A program made the translations under genes and the position numbers. A stretch of DNA of 64,000 nt from Acidimicrobiaceae bacterium (GTDB lineage: Bacteria > Actinomycetota > Acidimicrobiia > Acidimicrobiales > JAUTXP01), in NCBI GenBank assembly GCA_030837965.1, contig JAUTXP010000001.1, positions 1 through 64,000 on the forward strand, in the 5' to 3' direction. The notes below the pieces were generated by a model. The model ran no database searches. It had not been told where the DNA came from and saw nothing but the letters and a program-made list of their open reading frames with translations. Of this stretch, positions 27,551 to 35,961 are shown one piece after another; positions within the stretch are counted from its first letter, which is position 1, and each line of letters starts with the position of its first letter.

Positions 27551-28884
27551 GCCAGACCAGCGAGGCGTTGAGCGAGCGGCCTGCGGAGGCCGGCCCCCGG
27601 TTCGGCGCCCTGCGCAACCTGGCGGGCAAGCGCGGTCTGCGGTCCTACCTCACCATCGTCTTCTTCAGCGGACTGACCAGCGCCATGTCGTTCCTGACCA
27701 CGGTGGTGGTGGCCAGGAAGCTCGGTCCCAGCGAGTTCGGCCGCTTCGCCGTCTTCTACTCCATCTTCCAGATGACGTGGACGGCGACCAACTTCGGCGA
27801 CTCCACCTACGTGCGCTTCGCCAACACCCACCCGGGCGAGGAGACGCGGTATCTGCGGGCCGCCATCGTGATCGAGCTGGCCGCGGTCGGAGTGCTGGCC
27901 AGCCTGGCCTATCCGCTGGCCCGTCTGCTGTCAGGCACCGTGTTCCAGGATCCCGACTACCACTCGGTGGTGCTGGCCGGCCTGGTGGTGGGCGGGAGCA
28001 TGAACCTGCTCACCCTTGTGGCCGCCATCTACCAGGCCAAGCAGCGCTACCTCCAGTACTCGCTGGTGGCCACCACGTTCTACGGCCTGATCCTCGTGCT
28101 CGTCGGCTCCACGGCGCTGGCCGTCACCCACCTCAGCGTGGACATGGTCGTGCGCTTCTACGTCGTGGTGGGCCTGGTGCTGTTCGTCGGCAGCCTGGGC
28201 TGGCTGCGGCGGGCGGTCGGGCGCATTCGGTTCGAGCGCGAGACCATCCGCTCGTTCCTGTCGTTCAGCCGCTTCCTCATCGGCGCCAATGTCGCCTACG
28301 TCCTCTACCAGCGCATGGACGTGATCTTCGTGGCCCGGTACACGTCGCGCTTCGAGGTCGGCCAGTACGGCGTGGCCCTGCGCGTCGCCGTCTTGGCCTC
28401 GCTGTTCACCGGCTCGCTGGCCCCGTTCCTGCTGCCCCAGGCGGCCAGGACCAAGGGCTCGGACGTGGAACTGGCCCGCTACCTGCGCCGGGCTGCGGTG
28501 CTGTCGGCTTCGCTGCTCGCCATCGTGTTCACCCTGTGGCTGGCCGTGCCCGTCGTGACCCACGTGCTGTTCGGCGACGCCTATCGACGGGCCGTCCCCC
28601 TGTGCCGGGTCCTCCTGCTGGCCACCGCCTGCATCGCCGTGTACACGCCCTTGTCGCAACTGTTCCTGGCCGAGGACCGGCCCAAGGCCAGCCTGCACCT
28701 GGGGCTGACCAAGCTGGTGTCCACCACCGTCCTGCTGCTGTTGCTGGCAGGGCGCTATGGGGCCATCGGCTGCGCCTCGGCCGTGGCCTGCTCCGAGGTG
28801 GTGACCGCCGGCTACGTGGTGTGGTCGTTGCGGGCCAAGCTGCGCCGAGCGGCCCCCCACCTGGCCCGTGCCCGCCCAGCGTGA
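27547..28884 (+). CDS. Oligosaccharide flippase (Wzx-like, MOP superfamily)
   Basis: 445 residues from a TTG at 27547 that overlaps the previous stop (TTGA). Twelve or so membrane helices are seen, starting with LTIVFFSGLTSAMSFLTTVV and the family-typical KLGPSEFGRFAVFYS stretch. It would flip undecaprenyl-diphosphate-linked repeat units outward for polymerisation. It is the last gene of the coupled run begun at 21149; a 70-base gap and a new regulatory element separate it from the priming enzyme. Two ABC exporters in the window could do a related job for other glycans. Confidence 0.88.
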   Translation: MSQTSEALSERPAEAGPRFGALRNLAGKRGLRSYLTIVFFSGLTSAMSFLTTVVVARKLGPSEFGRFAVFYSIFQMTWTATNFGDSTYVRFANTHPGEETRYLRAAIVIELAAVGVLASLAYPLARLLSGTVFQDPDYHSVVLAGLVVGGSMNLLTLVAAIYQAKQRYLQYSLVATTFYGLILVLVGSTALAVTHLSVDMVVRFYVVVGLVLFVGSLGWLRRAVGRIRFERETIRSFLSFSRFLIGANVAYVLYQRMDVIFVARYTSRFEVGQYGVALRVAVLASLFTGSLAPFLLPQAARTKGSDVELARYLRRAAVLSASLLAIVFTLWLAVPVVTHVLFGDAYRRAVPLCRVLLLATACIAVYTPLSQLFLAEDRPKASLHLGLTKLVSTTVLLLLLAGRYGAIGCASAVACSEVVTAGYVVWSLRAKLRRAAPHLARARPA

Positions 28885-28930
28885 ATGCCTGCGTGAGTGC
28901 TTGCGTGAACGGCTGGTGAACGGCAGATGG

Positions 28931-28950
28931 CCAACCCCCTAGGGGGGATA
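28931..28950 (+). promoter_or_regulatory. CCAACCCCCTAGGGGGGATA element
   Basis: A near-perfect CCCCCTAGGGGG palindrome just before the priming transferase. It belongs to the C/G-run elements found before exopolysaccharide genes. A clear -10 box at the usual 21-base distance is not seen (AAGGGT is the best). Confidence 0.5.
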
Positions 28951-28954
28951 GCCG

Positions 28955-30532
28955 ATGTTCACCAAGGGTCACAAAAGGGACAATGTGTCAGTGCGCACTC
29001 TCCACGGCGGTAGTGAGCGCCTGACAGCTCCTTTTGCCTTGACGGACGGTCTGACAGACGGCCTGGACGTCTTGACGGAACGGCGCGACGAGGCCTTTCC
29101 TCAGCGGCGACCCGCGCTGCGCGTGGCATTCCGCGTGGCGACCACCGTGGCCGCGGGCCTGGCCGGCGCGGCCTGCTTCGTGCTCGCCTACACGTGGGTC
29201 CTGGGCTCGCCGTTCAGCCCCTCCGCGGGCCACCCGTTCGCCCCCTACAACCACCTCGTGCTGGTGGCCGCCCTGGCCCGAGGCGCCATCTTCGCCGCAG
29301 GCAAGCACGACAGGAACCGTCGACCTCGGGGCGTGCTCGAAGAGTTCCTCGAAGGCTGCCGCGAGGCGCTCGCCGGCTCGTGCGTGCTGGTGCTGGTGGT
29401 CTTCTTCTGGCGGGGCGGCACCAAGTACCGCACGTTCTCGTACTCGCGGTCCATCATCCTCGCCGACCTGGCCCTGGCCGCGGTCGGCGTCACCCTCGTC
29501 ATCGTCGCCACCAAGCTGGCCCTCCAGGTCCTGCGGGCCAGGGGCCACGACTCACGGCGGGTCGCCGTCATCGGCACGGCCACGTCGTCCGAGGCCTTCA
29601 TCAACGCGGTGGCCAATCACCCTGAGACCGGTTATCGGGTCAGCCGCTGGCTGGACACCAACGGGCGCGAGGGAGCCCAGCTCCTCGAGGAGCTGCACAC
29701 CGTGGCCGCATCGACGGCGGTGGACGAGGTGGTCATCACCACGCCCGTGTTCGAGCGCGACGACCTGGCCCGTTTGGTGGGGCTGAGCAGGCTGCGCAAG
29801 GTCGCGGTGCGGGCCGTGCCCGACTTTCTCGGCCTGCCGCCCAGCAAGGTCGAGCTCGAGCCTGTCCTCGAGTTCCCGCTGCTCTCCTTGCTGCGCGATC
29901 CCCGGTCTCGGGCCCGTCGCCGCATCAGCCGCTTCCTCGACCTGGCCGTGGGCCTGGTGGCCGTGACCGCCACCGCGCCGGTGATGGCCGTGGCCGCCAT
30001 CGCCGTGAAGCTCACCTCGCCCGGCCCCATCCTGTTCCGCCAGGACCGGCTGGGGATGGATGGCAGGCCCTTCCGCCTTCTCAAGTTCCGCACCATGCAG
30101 CACGGGGCCGACACCAAGCTCCACCTCGACTACGTCAGCGCCTTGATCACCGGGTCCGAGGTGCGCCAAGGCGAAGAGCAGCTCTTCAAGCTGGTGGCCG
30201 ACCCGCGCGTGACCAAGGTCGGGCGGGTGCTGCGCCGCTATTCGATCGACGAGCTGCCGCAGCTCTTCAACGTGCTGCGGGGCGACATGAGCCTGGTCGG
30301 CCCCCGCCCGCCGTTGGCCGCCGAGGTCGCCCTCTACGAGAGCTGGCACCGGCGCAGGCTGGACGTGCGCCCCGGCCTCACCGGGCTCTGGCAGGTCAGC
30401 GGCCGCTCGCGCATGTCGTTCGACGACATGGTGCGGCTCGACCTCCAGTACATCGAGAACTGGTCGCCTTTGGAGGACTGCCGCATCCTCCTGCGCACCA
30501 TCCCCGCCGTGCTCCGGCGGGAGGCGTCATGA
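28955..30532 (+). CDS. Undecaprenyl-phosphate sugar phosphotransferase (WbaP/WcaJ type)
   Basis: 525 residues from the ATG at 28955, but this ATG is only 4 bases after a regulatory palindrome, so the GTGs at 28985 or 28991 are likely true starts. The N part has four to five membrane helices and a nucleotide-binding-like middle domain (SRRVAVIGTATSSEAF). The C part is the catalytic domain: FLDLAVGLVAV helix, GPILFRQDRLGMDGRPF, LLKFRTMQ, DELPQLFNVLRGDMSLVGP and GLTGLWQVSGRS. It puts the first sugar phosphate on undecaprenyl phosphate and so commits the glycan pathway. 34 bases precede the sugar oxidoreductase. Confidence 0.92.
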   Translation: MFTKGHKRDNVSVRTLHGGSERLTAPFALTDGLTDGLDVLTERRDEAFPQRRPALRVAFRVATTVAAGLAGAACFVLAYTWVLGSPFSPSAGHPFAPYNHLVLVAALARGAIFAAGKHDRNRRPRGVLEEFLEGCREALAGSCVLVLVVFFWRGGTKYRTFSYSRSIILADLALAAVGVTLVIVATKLALQVLRARGHDSRRVAVIGTATSSEAFINAVANHPETGYRVSRWLDTNGREGAQLLEELHTVAASTAVDEVVITTPVFERDDLARLVGLSRLRKVAVRAVPDFLGLPPSKVELEPVLEFPLLSLLRDPRSRARRRISRFLDLAVGLVAVTATAPVMAVAAIAVKLTSPGPILFRQDRLGMDGRPFRLLKFRTMQHGADTKLHLDYVSALITGSEVRQGEEQLFKLVADPRVTKVGRVLRRYSIDELPQLFNVLRGDMSLVGPRPPLAAEVALYESWHRRRLDVRPGLTGLWQVSGRSRMSFDDMVRLDLQYIENWSPLEDCRILLRTIPAVLRREAS

Positions 30533-30566
30533 CCGTCATCGCGCGGCACCAAGGAAGAGGCATCAC

Positions 30567-31616
30567 ATGAAGGTCGGCGTCGTCGGGCTCGGTTATTGGG
30601 GCCCCAACCTGGTCCGCAACCTCACATCGGTTGACGCCTGCACGGGCGTGGTCGCATGCGACTTGGACGAGAGCAGGCTCAAGCGGGTGCTCCAGCGCTA
30701 CCCGGGCATCCATGGCACCACCAGCTTCGACGACGTGCTGGACGACCCCGAGGTCGCCGCCGTCGTGGTGGCCACGCCCGTCGGCACCCACGCCCGTCTG
30801 GCCCACGCCGCTCTGCGGGCGGGCAAGTCCGTGCTGGTCGAAAAGCCGCTGGCCACGTCCGGGCGCGACGCCCGGGCCCTGGTCCAGGAGGCCGGTCGAC
30901 TGGGCCTGCTCGTCATGGCCGGCCACACCTTCCTCTACAGCCCGGCCGTGCAGGTGGCGCGCGAGCTGGTGCACAAGGGGGCCATCGGCAGGCCGCTGTA
31001 CCTCCAGTCGTCCCGGGTGAACCTGGGCATCCACCAGTCCGACGTCAGCGTGCTGTGGGACCTGGCCCCGCACGACTTGTCCATCCTCTTGGACTGCATC
31101 GACGAGCGGCCCAACCGGGTCTCCGCCTTCGGCCGCTCGACCCTGCGCAGGGGGCCTTCGGACGTGGCCTTCGTCGACCTCGAGTTCCCGTCCGGCTTCG
31201 TGGCCAACCTGCACTTGTCGTGGCTGGCCCCGACCAAGATGCGCCGCACCACCATCGTCGGGACCCGCAAGATGATCGTGTACGAAGACACCAATCCCGA
31301 AGAGCCGATCAAGGTCTACGACAAGGGCCTGAACCGGCCCGCCCAGGACGAGCTCGACCAGTACAAGGTCACCTACCGGACGGGCAACGTGGTCGCCCCC
31401 CGCGTGGGCACGTGGGAGCCGTTGGGCGCGCAGCTCCAGGACTTCCTCGTCCGGGTGGCGGCGGGCGACACCCCGGACAAGCGGGAGCAGACGGCCATCA
31501 CGGTGGTCGACATCATCGAGGCGGCCGAGGAGTCCCTGGCCCTGAGCGGTCAGCCCGTGCTGTTGTCGGAGTCAGGCCCGATCGGGGCCAGCCCGGCGTC
31601 GGCGGCCAGCGCGTAG
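30567..31616 (+). CDS. Gfo/Idh/MocA sugar oxidoreductase, WlbA-like
   Basis: 349 residues with AGGAAGAGG before the ATG. The NAD site is VGVVGLGYWGPN at the N end, EKPLA is the family motif near 93, and the C domain carries WDLAPHDLSIL. Enzymes of this group with a GYWGPN start, such as WlbA, oxidise C3 of UDP-GlcNAc uronate. The adjacent aminotransferase and acyltransferase on the other strand would complete a 3-acetamido sugar, and ugd could make the uronate. The gene 3' end overlaps the convergent acyltransferase by 67 bases. Confidence 0.88.
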   Translation: MKVGVVGLGYWGPNLVRNLTSVDACTGVVACDLDESRLKRVLQRYPGIHGTTSFDDVLDDPEVAAVVVATPVGTHARLAHAALRAGKSVLVEKPLATSGRDARALVQEAGRLGLLVMAGHTFLYSPAVQVARELVHKGAIGRPLYLQSSRVNLGIHQSDVSVLWDLAPHDLSILLDCIDERPNRVSAFGRSTLRRGPSDVAFVDLEFPSGFVANLHLSWLAPTKMRRTTIVGTRKMIVYEDTNPEEPIKVYDKGLNRPAQDELDQYKVTYRTGNVVAPRVGTWEPLGAQLQDFLVRVAAGDTPDKREQTAITVVDIIEAAEESLALSGQPVLLSESGPIGASPASAASA

Positions 31617-32146
31617 GAGCGCCCGCAGCCGCAGGCCAGGTCGTCGGCCAAGACCTCGCCGCACCAGCAGACCCAGGCCTTGTGCCGGGCCGGGTTGCCC
31701 GCCACCAACGAGTAGGGCGCCACGTCCGCGGCCGCCACCGCGCCCGCGGCCACGAACGCGCCCTCGCCGATGGTCGTGCCGCACACGATGGTCGCGTTGG
31801 CGCCGATGGTCGCGCCCCGCCGCACGACGGTGGGTGCCAACCCGTCGTGCCCCTTCTTGATGGAGGCCCGGGGCCGAAGGTCGTTGGTGAACACGGCGTT
31901 GGGCCCGAGGAAGACGTCGTCCTCGATGCACACCCGGTCCCAGACCAACACGTTGTTCTTCACCGTCACGCCGTTGCCCACCACCGCGCCGCTCTCGATG
32001 AAGGCGTGGTCGCACACGTTGCAGTCGGCGCCCACCACCGCGCCGGGCATGACGTGGGCGAAGGCCCAGACCCGGGTGCGAGGACCGATCTGATCCGACT
32101 CGCAGAGGGCGGCCGGATGGACGAAGACGCTGTCGGGGAGGGTCAC
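31550..32146 (-). CDS. Left-handed beta-helix N-acetyltransferase (WlbB-like)
   Basis: 198 residues from a GTG at 32146 overlapping the aminotransferase stop by 4 bases. Hexapeptide repeats run through residues 5-140 (IGPRTRVWAFAHVMPGAVVG, NGVTVKNNVLV, IGANATIVCGTTIGEGAFV) and end in SLVAGNPAR. The C tail has CWCGEVL and CGCGRSY, a four-cysteine zinc-ribbon-like feature seen in some sugar acetyltransferases of this type. It should acetylate the amino sugar made by the aminotransferase using acetyl-CoA. The last 67 bases lie antisense to the oxidoreductase end, an unusually deep convergent overlap. Confidence 0.88.
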   Translation of the reverse strand: MTLPDSVFVHPAALCESDQIGPRTRVWAFAHVMPGAVVGADCNVCDHAFIESGAVVGNGVTVKNNVLVWDRVCIEDDVFLGPNAVFTNDLRPRASIKKGHDGLAPTVVRRGATIGANATIVCGTTIGEGAFVAAGAVAAADVAPYSLVAGNPARHKAWVCWCGEVLADDLACGCGRSYALAADAGLAPIGPDSDNSTG

Positions 32147-33315
32147 TCGGCCGTGGTCGACACGGCCTGGGTCGACACGGCCTGGGCCAGCGCGGCGGCC
32201 ACCCGCTCCTGCTGGGCCTCGCTGATGCCCGGATAGAGCGGCAGCGAGAGGATGCGGGCGGCCAGCCGCTCGGCGACAGGGAAGTCGCCGGGCCCATAGC
32301 CCAGTCCCGCGTAGGCGGGCTGGAGGTGGATGGGCAGTGGGTAGTGGACGCCTGCGCCGACGCCCGCGTCGCGCAACGCGGCCAGCACCGCGTCCCGATG
32401 CTCGACCTGCACGACGAACAGGTGCCACACGTGCTCGTTGCCGCCGGCCGTCACCGGCAGCACGACGCCGTCCACGGGGGACAGCAGCTTCTCGTAGCGA
32501 CGGGCCGCGTCCCTGCGCTGGTCGTTCCAGTCGTCGAGTCGGGCCAGCTTGGCCGACAGCACCACAGCCTGGAGGGTGTCGAGGCGGGAGTTGAAGCCCA
32601 GCGCGTCGTGGCTGTACTTGTCCTCGCTGCCGTAGTTCCGCAGGGCCCGCAGTCGGGCGGCCAGGTCCTCGTCGTCGGTGAGCACGGCGCCGCCGTCGCC
32701 GTAGGCGCCCAGGTTCTTGCCCGGATAAAAGCTGGTGGCCACGGCCTGCCCGAAGGCCCCGGGCGCCTGCCCCCGCTGGGTGGCGCCGTGGGACTGGGCC
32801 CCATCCTCGATCACGGCCAAGCCGTGCTCGTCTGCCACCGCGGCCACCGCGGCCATGGGTGCGACCTGGCCGTACAGGTGCACGGGCATGACTGCCTTGG
32901 TCCGCTCCGTCACCGCCGCCGCGACCGCGACCGGGTCGATGAGGGCGGTGTCGGCGTCGACGTCCACGAAGCAGGGCGTGGCCCCGGCCCTGGACACGGC
33001 CACCGCGCTGGCCACGAACGAGTTGGCGGGCACGAGCACCTCGTCGCCCGGACCGATGCCCGCGGCCCGGACCGCCAGTTCCAACGCGTCCGTGCCGTTG
33101 GCCATCGACACGCAGAAGCGCCGACCCGACCACTCGGCGAAGGCCTCCTCGAATGCAGCCACCGCCGGGCCTTGCACGAACGAGGTGGTGTCGAGCACAC
33201 GCGCCCAGCCCGCGGCCACCTCTTCGGCCACTTGGGCGTGCTGCCACGCGAGATCAACGAGCGGGACCGTGGCCGGTCCGGGATCAACGAGCGGGACCGT
33301 GGCCGGTCCGCTCAC
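32143..33315 (-). CDS. DegT/DnrJ/EryC1 sugar aminotransferase
   Basis: 390 residues. A PLP enzyme that transaminates a keto-sugar nucleotide from glutamate. Lys200 in SFYPGKNLGAYGDGG forms the internal aldimine; IEDGAQSHGA (169-178) stacks on PLP; ANGTDALELA binds phosphate. The first 20 residues are two copies of a 10-residue unit (GPATVPLVD repeated), caused by a 30-base tandem duplication; the ordinary family start corresponds to the second copy. It overlaps the BY-kinase stop and the acetyltransferase start by 4 bases each, so the three form one coupled operon. Confidence 0.92.
   Translation of the reverse strand: MSGPATVPLVDPGPATVPLVDLAWQHAQVAEEVAAGWARVLDTTSFVQGPAVAAFEEAFAEWSGRRFCVSMANGTDALELAVRAAGIGPGDEVLVPANSFVASAVAVSRAGATPCFVDVDADTALIDPVAVAAAVTERTKAVMPVHLYGQVAPMAAVAAVADEHGLAVIEDGAQSHGATQRGQAPGAFGQAVATSFYPGKNLGAYGDGGAVLTDDEDLAARLRALRNYGSEDKYSHDALGFNSRLDTLQAVVLSAKLARLDDWNDQRRDAARRYEKLLSPVDGVVLPVTAGGNEHVWHLFVVQVEHRDAVLAALRDAGVGAGVHYPLPIHLQPAYAGLGYGPGDFPVAERLAARILSLPLYPGISEAQQERVAAALAQAVSTQAVSTTAE
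33252..33310 (-). repeat. 30-base tandem duplication at the aminotransferase 5' end
   Basis: Two consecutive copies with period 30 (33252-33281 and 33282-33310, identical over 29 bases). It keeps the frame and doubles the residues PATVPLVD. Confidence 0.9.
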
Positions 33316-35324
33316 CGGTCGGATTCCTCGTGGGCCTCGTCGTGCAGCCAGCCCCGAAGGCCGGACAACAGGCTGGGGCCGGGCTTGGCCGCGTCGGCCA
33401 TGGGTGTGGCCCGAGTGGGAGCGTCGACCGAGGCGCCCGACCCGGCCGAGACGGGCTGCCCCTGCTGCCCCTGCTGCCCCTGCTGCCCCTGCTGCGTTTG
33501 CTGGGCCTGTCGGGCGTGCTGACGGCGGAAGCCCGCGGGCTCCACCGGGAAGTCGTCCGCGCTGAGGGTCACGCCCGGAGCGGGCTGGGGCTGCGTGCGG
33601 TCCCGCCTGCGGCCCTTGCGCTTGCCCTTGGCGTCCTCGGGCTCGGTGGCGTAGTAGCCGTAGTAGCCCGCGTAGTAGCCGCTGCGGCCCGCGCCCGACT
33701 TGTTCACCACCACGCCCAAGACCCGGGCGTTGGTGGAGGTGAGGATGGCCCGGGCCCGTTGGGCCGCGTCCCTGTGGGTCTCGCCCAGGGCGGCCACCAG
33801 CACGACGCCGTCGGCCCTGGCCGCCAGCACGGCCGCGTCGGTCACGGCCAGCAGCGGGGGCGTGTCGATGATGACGACGTCGGCCACGTCGGCCACGGCG
33901 GTCAAAACCTCGCCCATCCGGCGCGAGTTCAACAGCTCGGCCGGATTGGGCGGGCGGGCACCGGCCGGAAGCAGGGTGAGATTGGGCACTCGGGTCTGCA
34001 CGAGGGCACCCGCCAGGTGGTCCTGAGCCGAGCCCGGCGCCTTGCCGTTCCGGGACAGCTCGGCGATGACGCCGGTGAGGCCGATGGAGTCCTTGGACGC
34101 GGGGAACAGCGTGTCCAGCCTGGGCCTGCGCAGGTCGGCCGACACCAACAGCGTGCGGTAGCCGGCCTGGGCGTAGACGGCGGCCAGGTTGGCGGCCACG
34201 AGCGACTTGCCCTCGGCCGGTCCGGCACTGGTCACGATCAGCACCTTGACCGGCTCGTCCACGGCCACGAAGTGGACGCTGGTGCGCAGCGCCCGCATGG
34301 CCTCCGACAGCGGGCCTTGCGGCCGTTCGAGGACGGCCACCTGCGACGGGCTCTTGGCCACCTCGTCGTCGTAGGGGACCTCGGCCAGGATGGGCAGGCC
34401 GGTGATGCGCTCGACCTCGGCCCGGCTGCGGATGCGGTCGTCGAGCTGCTCTCTGAGGAAGGTGATGCCCACGCCCAACAGCAGGCCGACGAAGGCGCCG
34501 AGGATGCCGTCACGCAGGGGCTTGGGGCTGATCGGACTGGTCGGCGTCTCGGCCAGCGAGATCATCTCGGCCTCGCCCCGCTTGAGGTTCTTCTCGACCA
34601 GGAGGTCCTGCTGACGGGCGAACAGGCTCTCGTACTGGACGGCCGCTGCGTAGCGGGCCGCCTCCAGCGAGGCCTTGGTGGTGGGCTGGGAGCCGTCGCG
34701 CAGGCCGGTGCCGTCCGGCGGCGTGGTGGGGTTCGACGGGGCCGTGGCCGCCGGCGTCGGCGGCTGCAGGCTGCTCGTGGTGCCAGGAGAGGTGCCGATC
34801 TTGGCGTCGAGGTCGGCGATCTTGAGCTGGAGGTCGGTAAGCCCGGTCTCGATGTCCTGGGTGGCCTTCTCCAGGCCCGCCACCGCGCTCAGGCGGCGGT
34901 TCTCGATGTAGCTGCGGGCCACCTCGTCGGCGATGTCGCGCGCCCGGGCCGGGTCCACGTCCTTGCCGGTGATCTCGAGAACGTCGCTGGCGCCGCGCTG
35001 GTGGGCGGACGAGGACCGCATGACCTGCTTGAAGGGCAGCCCGTTCAGGCTCTTGGCCGCGGCCCGGGCCACGGCCTCGCTCTCGGCGATGTCCTTCTGG
35101 GCCGTCACGTAGCGGTTTGGGTCGCCGTTTTGCTGACGGGCCGCCTGCGAAGGGTCGAGCTGCTCGGTGGGGTCGTTGGGCCGCAGCAGCACCCGGGCCG
35201 TGCCCTGGTAGACGGGGGTGCGCACAGCCGAGAGGATCCCTGCGGCGAGGGCCACCAGGACCACCGCCTCCACGAGGAACCACCGGTGGCGCTTCAGGAT
35301 GTCGAGGTACTGCCGGAGTTCCAC
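33312..35324 (-). CDS. Wzz-type chain-length regulator fused to BY-kinase (Wzc-like)
   Basis: 670 residues. Residues 1-300 are the Wzz domain with membrane helices near 18-38 and 265-290 and an outside coiled coil. The cytoplasmic kinase has Walker A SAGPAEGKSLVAANLA near 366, an A' motif in the form VSADLRRP (usual Asp replaced by Ser) and Walker B VVIIDTPPLL near 481. A Tyr cluster SGYYAGYYGYYATEP lies near 551, followed by about 110 residues of basic, Pro and Gln-Gly-rich sequence, so the cluster is not at the extreme end as in Wzc. It should set polymer length by cycles of Tyr phosphorylation. Promoter and regulatory element lie upstream. Confidence 0.9.
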   Translation of the reverse strand: MELRQYLDILKRHRWFLVEAVVLVALAAGILSAVRTPVYQGTARVLLRPNDPTEQLDPSQAARQQNGDPNRYVTAQKDIAESEAVARAAAKSLNGLPFKQVMRSSSAHQRGASDVLEITGKDVDPARARDIADEVARSYIENRRLSAVAGLEKATQDIETGLTDLQLKIADLDAKIGTSPGTTSSLQPPTPAATAPSNPTTPPDGTGLRDGSQPTTKASLEAARYAAAVQYESLFARQQDLLVEKNLKRGEAEMISLAETPTSPISPKPLRDGILGAFVGLLLGVGITFLREQLDDRIRSRAEVERITGLPILAEVPYDDEVAKSPSQVAVLERPQGPLSEAMRALRTSVHFVAVDEPVKVLIVTSAGPAEGKSLVAANLAAVYAQAGYRTLLVSADLRRPRLDTLFPASKDSIGLTGVIAELSRNGKAPGSAQDHLAGALVQTRVPNLTLLPAGARPPNPAELLNSRRMGEVLTAVADVADVVIIDTPPLLAVTDAAVLAARADGVVLVAALGETHRDAAQRARAILTSTNARVLGVVVNKSGAGRSGYYAGYYGYYATEPEDAKGKRKGRRRDRTQPQPAPGVTLSADDFPVEPAGFRRQHARQAQQTQQGQQGQQGQQGQPVSAGSGASVDAPTRATPMADAAKPGPSLLSGLRGWLHDEAHEESDR

Positions 35325-35396
35325 CGGGTTGCTCCCTGCTCGCTCGTGCTGCCCGCCCGTGCTTGTCCTGCCCGCCCGATCGTGGCCCGCCCGGTC

Positions 35397-35459
35397 ATGC
35401 TAAGCACCGGCCATTCCGCCCAATAGGGGACGTTCCCCCCACGGTGGGTGTGGGGGAAC
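35397..35459 (-). promoter_or_regulatory. Promoter and C/G-run element of the BY-kinase operon
   Basis: Minus strand: -10 TAGCAT at 35397-35402, 20 bases upstream GTCCCCTAT (35423-35431), and then an inverted repeat GTTCCCCC/GGGGGAAC (35432-35459). It has the same layout as the other exopolysaccharide promoters with slightly shorter spacing. Confidence 0.55.
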
Positions 35460-35488
35460 CGCGCTGGCGTCAACCGGCGTGCGGACGC

Positions 35489-35520
35489 GAGGAAGACCCC
35501 GGCGCACCGGGGCCTTCCTC
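35489..35520 (-). terminator. Strong hairpin, probable terminator
   Basis: GAGGAAGACCCCGG and CCGGGGCCTTCCTC around a CGCA loop, 37 bases beyond the stop of the small charged-protein gene. No T run follows, which is common in GC-rich actinobacteria. Confidence 0.6.
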
Positions 35521-35556
35521 CACTACACAGATCCGATGTCGGACGAAGCGGTCAGC

Positions 35557-35859
35557 CTACGGCGAGGCGCACTTCTTGCCCTTGCCCTCCTTGGGGCCAT
35601 TGCCGTGGTCGGGCTGCGGGTCGCACCGGGGACCGTGGTCGTGGTCGTCATGGTCGCCATGCTCCTCGTCGTCATGGTCGCCCTTGTCGCCGTGCTCGCC
35701 CTTGTCGCCCTTGCCCTTGTCGCCCTTGTCCTTCTCACCCTTGGAGTGCTGGGCCGAGGAGTCGCCCTTCGACGACGCGCCGGATGCCGCAGGCACCATG
35801 AGCAGTCCAAACACACCAAGAAGGCCAGCCAGAGCCACCATCAGTCGCCGTCGAATCAT
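35557..35859 (-). CDS. Small secreted Lys/Gly/Asp/His-rich protein
   Basis: 100 residues with a good ribosome site (GAGGAG) before the ATG at 35859. Residues 1-28 are a signal peptide (LMVALAGLLGVFGLLM, AASGA). The rest is low complexity: KGDKG-type units, then acidic HDDEEHGD units and a C end with two cysteines (RCDPQPDHG, KKCASP). It could bind metal or polyanions, or act as a spacer in the envelope; no family is recognised. A promoter with AACCCCTGG placed 21 bases before TATCTT lies upstream, the same layout as the exopolysaccharide promoters, which links it to that regulon. Confidence 0.7.
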   Translation of the reverse strand: MIRRRLMVALAGLLGVFGLLMVPAASGASSKGDSSAQHSKGEKDKGDKGKGDKGEHGDKGDHDDEEHGDHDDHDHGPRCDPQPDHGNGPKEGKGKKCASP

Positions 35860-35886
35860 CCCTGCTCCTCACTACGGGTCAATTGG

Positions 35887-35940
35887 AAGATATCCCCCAT
35901 CCATAGGCCCCAACCAGGGGTTGATGCCCCCGGGGGGAGG
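35887..35940 (-). promoter_or_regulatory. Exopolysaccharide-type promoter: AACCCCTGG, 21 bases, TATCTT
   Basis: Minus strand: AACCCCTGG at 35914-35922, 21 bases, -10 TATCTT at 35887-35892, 27 bases before the ATG at 35859. Extra runs CCCCCC and GGGGG extend to 35940. Confidence 0.55.
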
Positions 35941-35961
35941 CCATGCGACCGCCCTCAGAGG

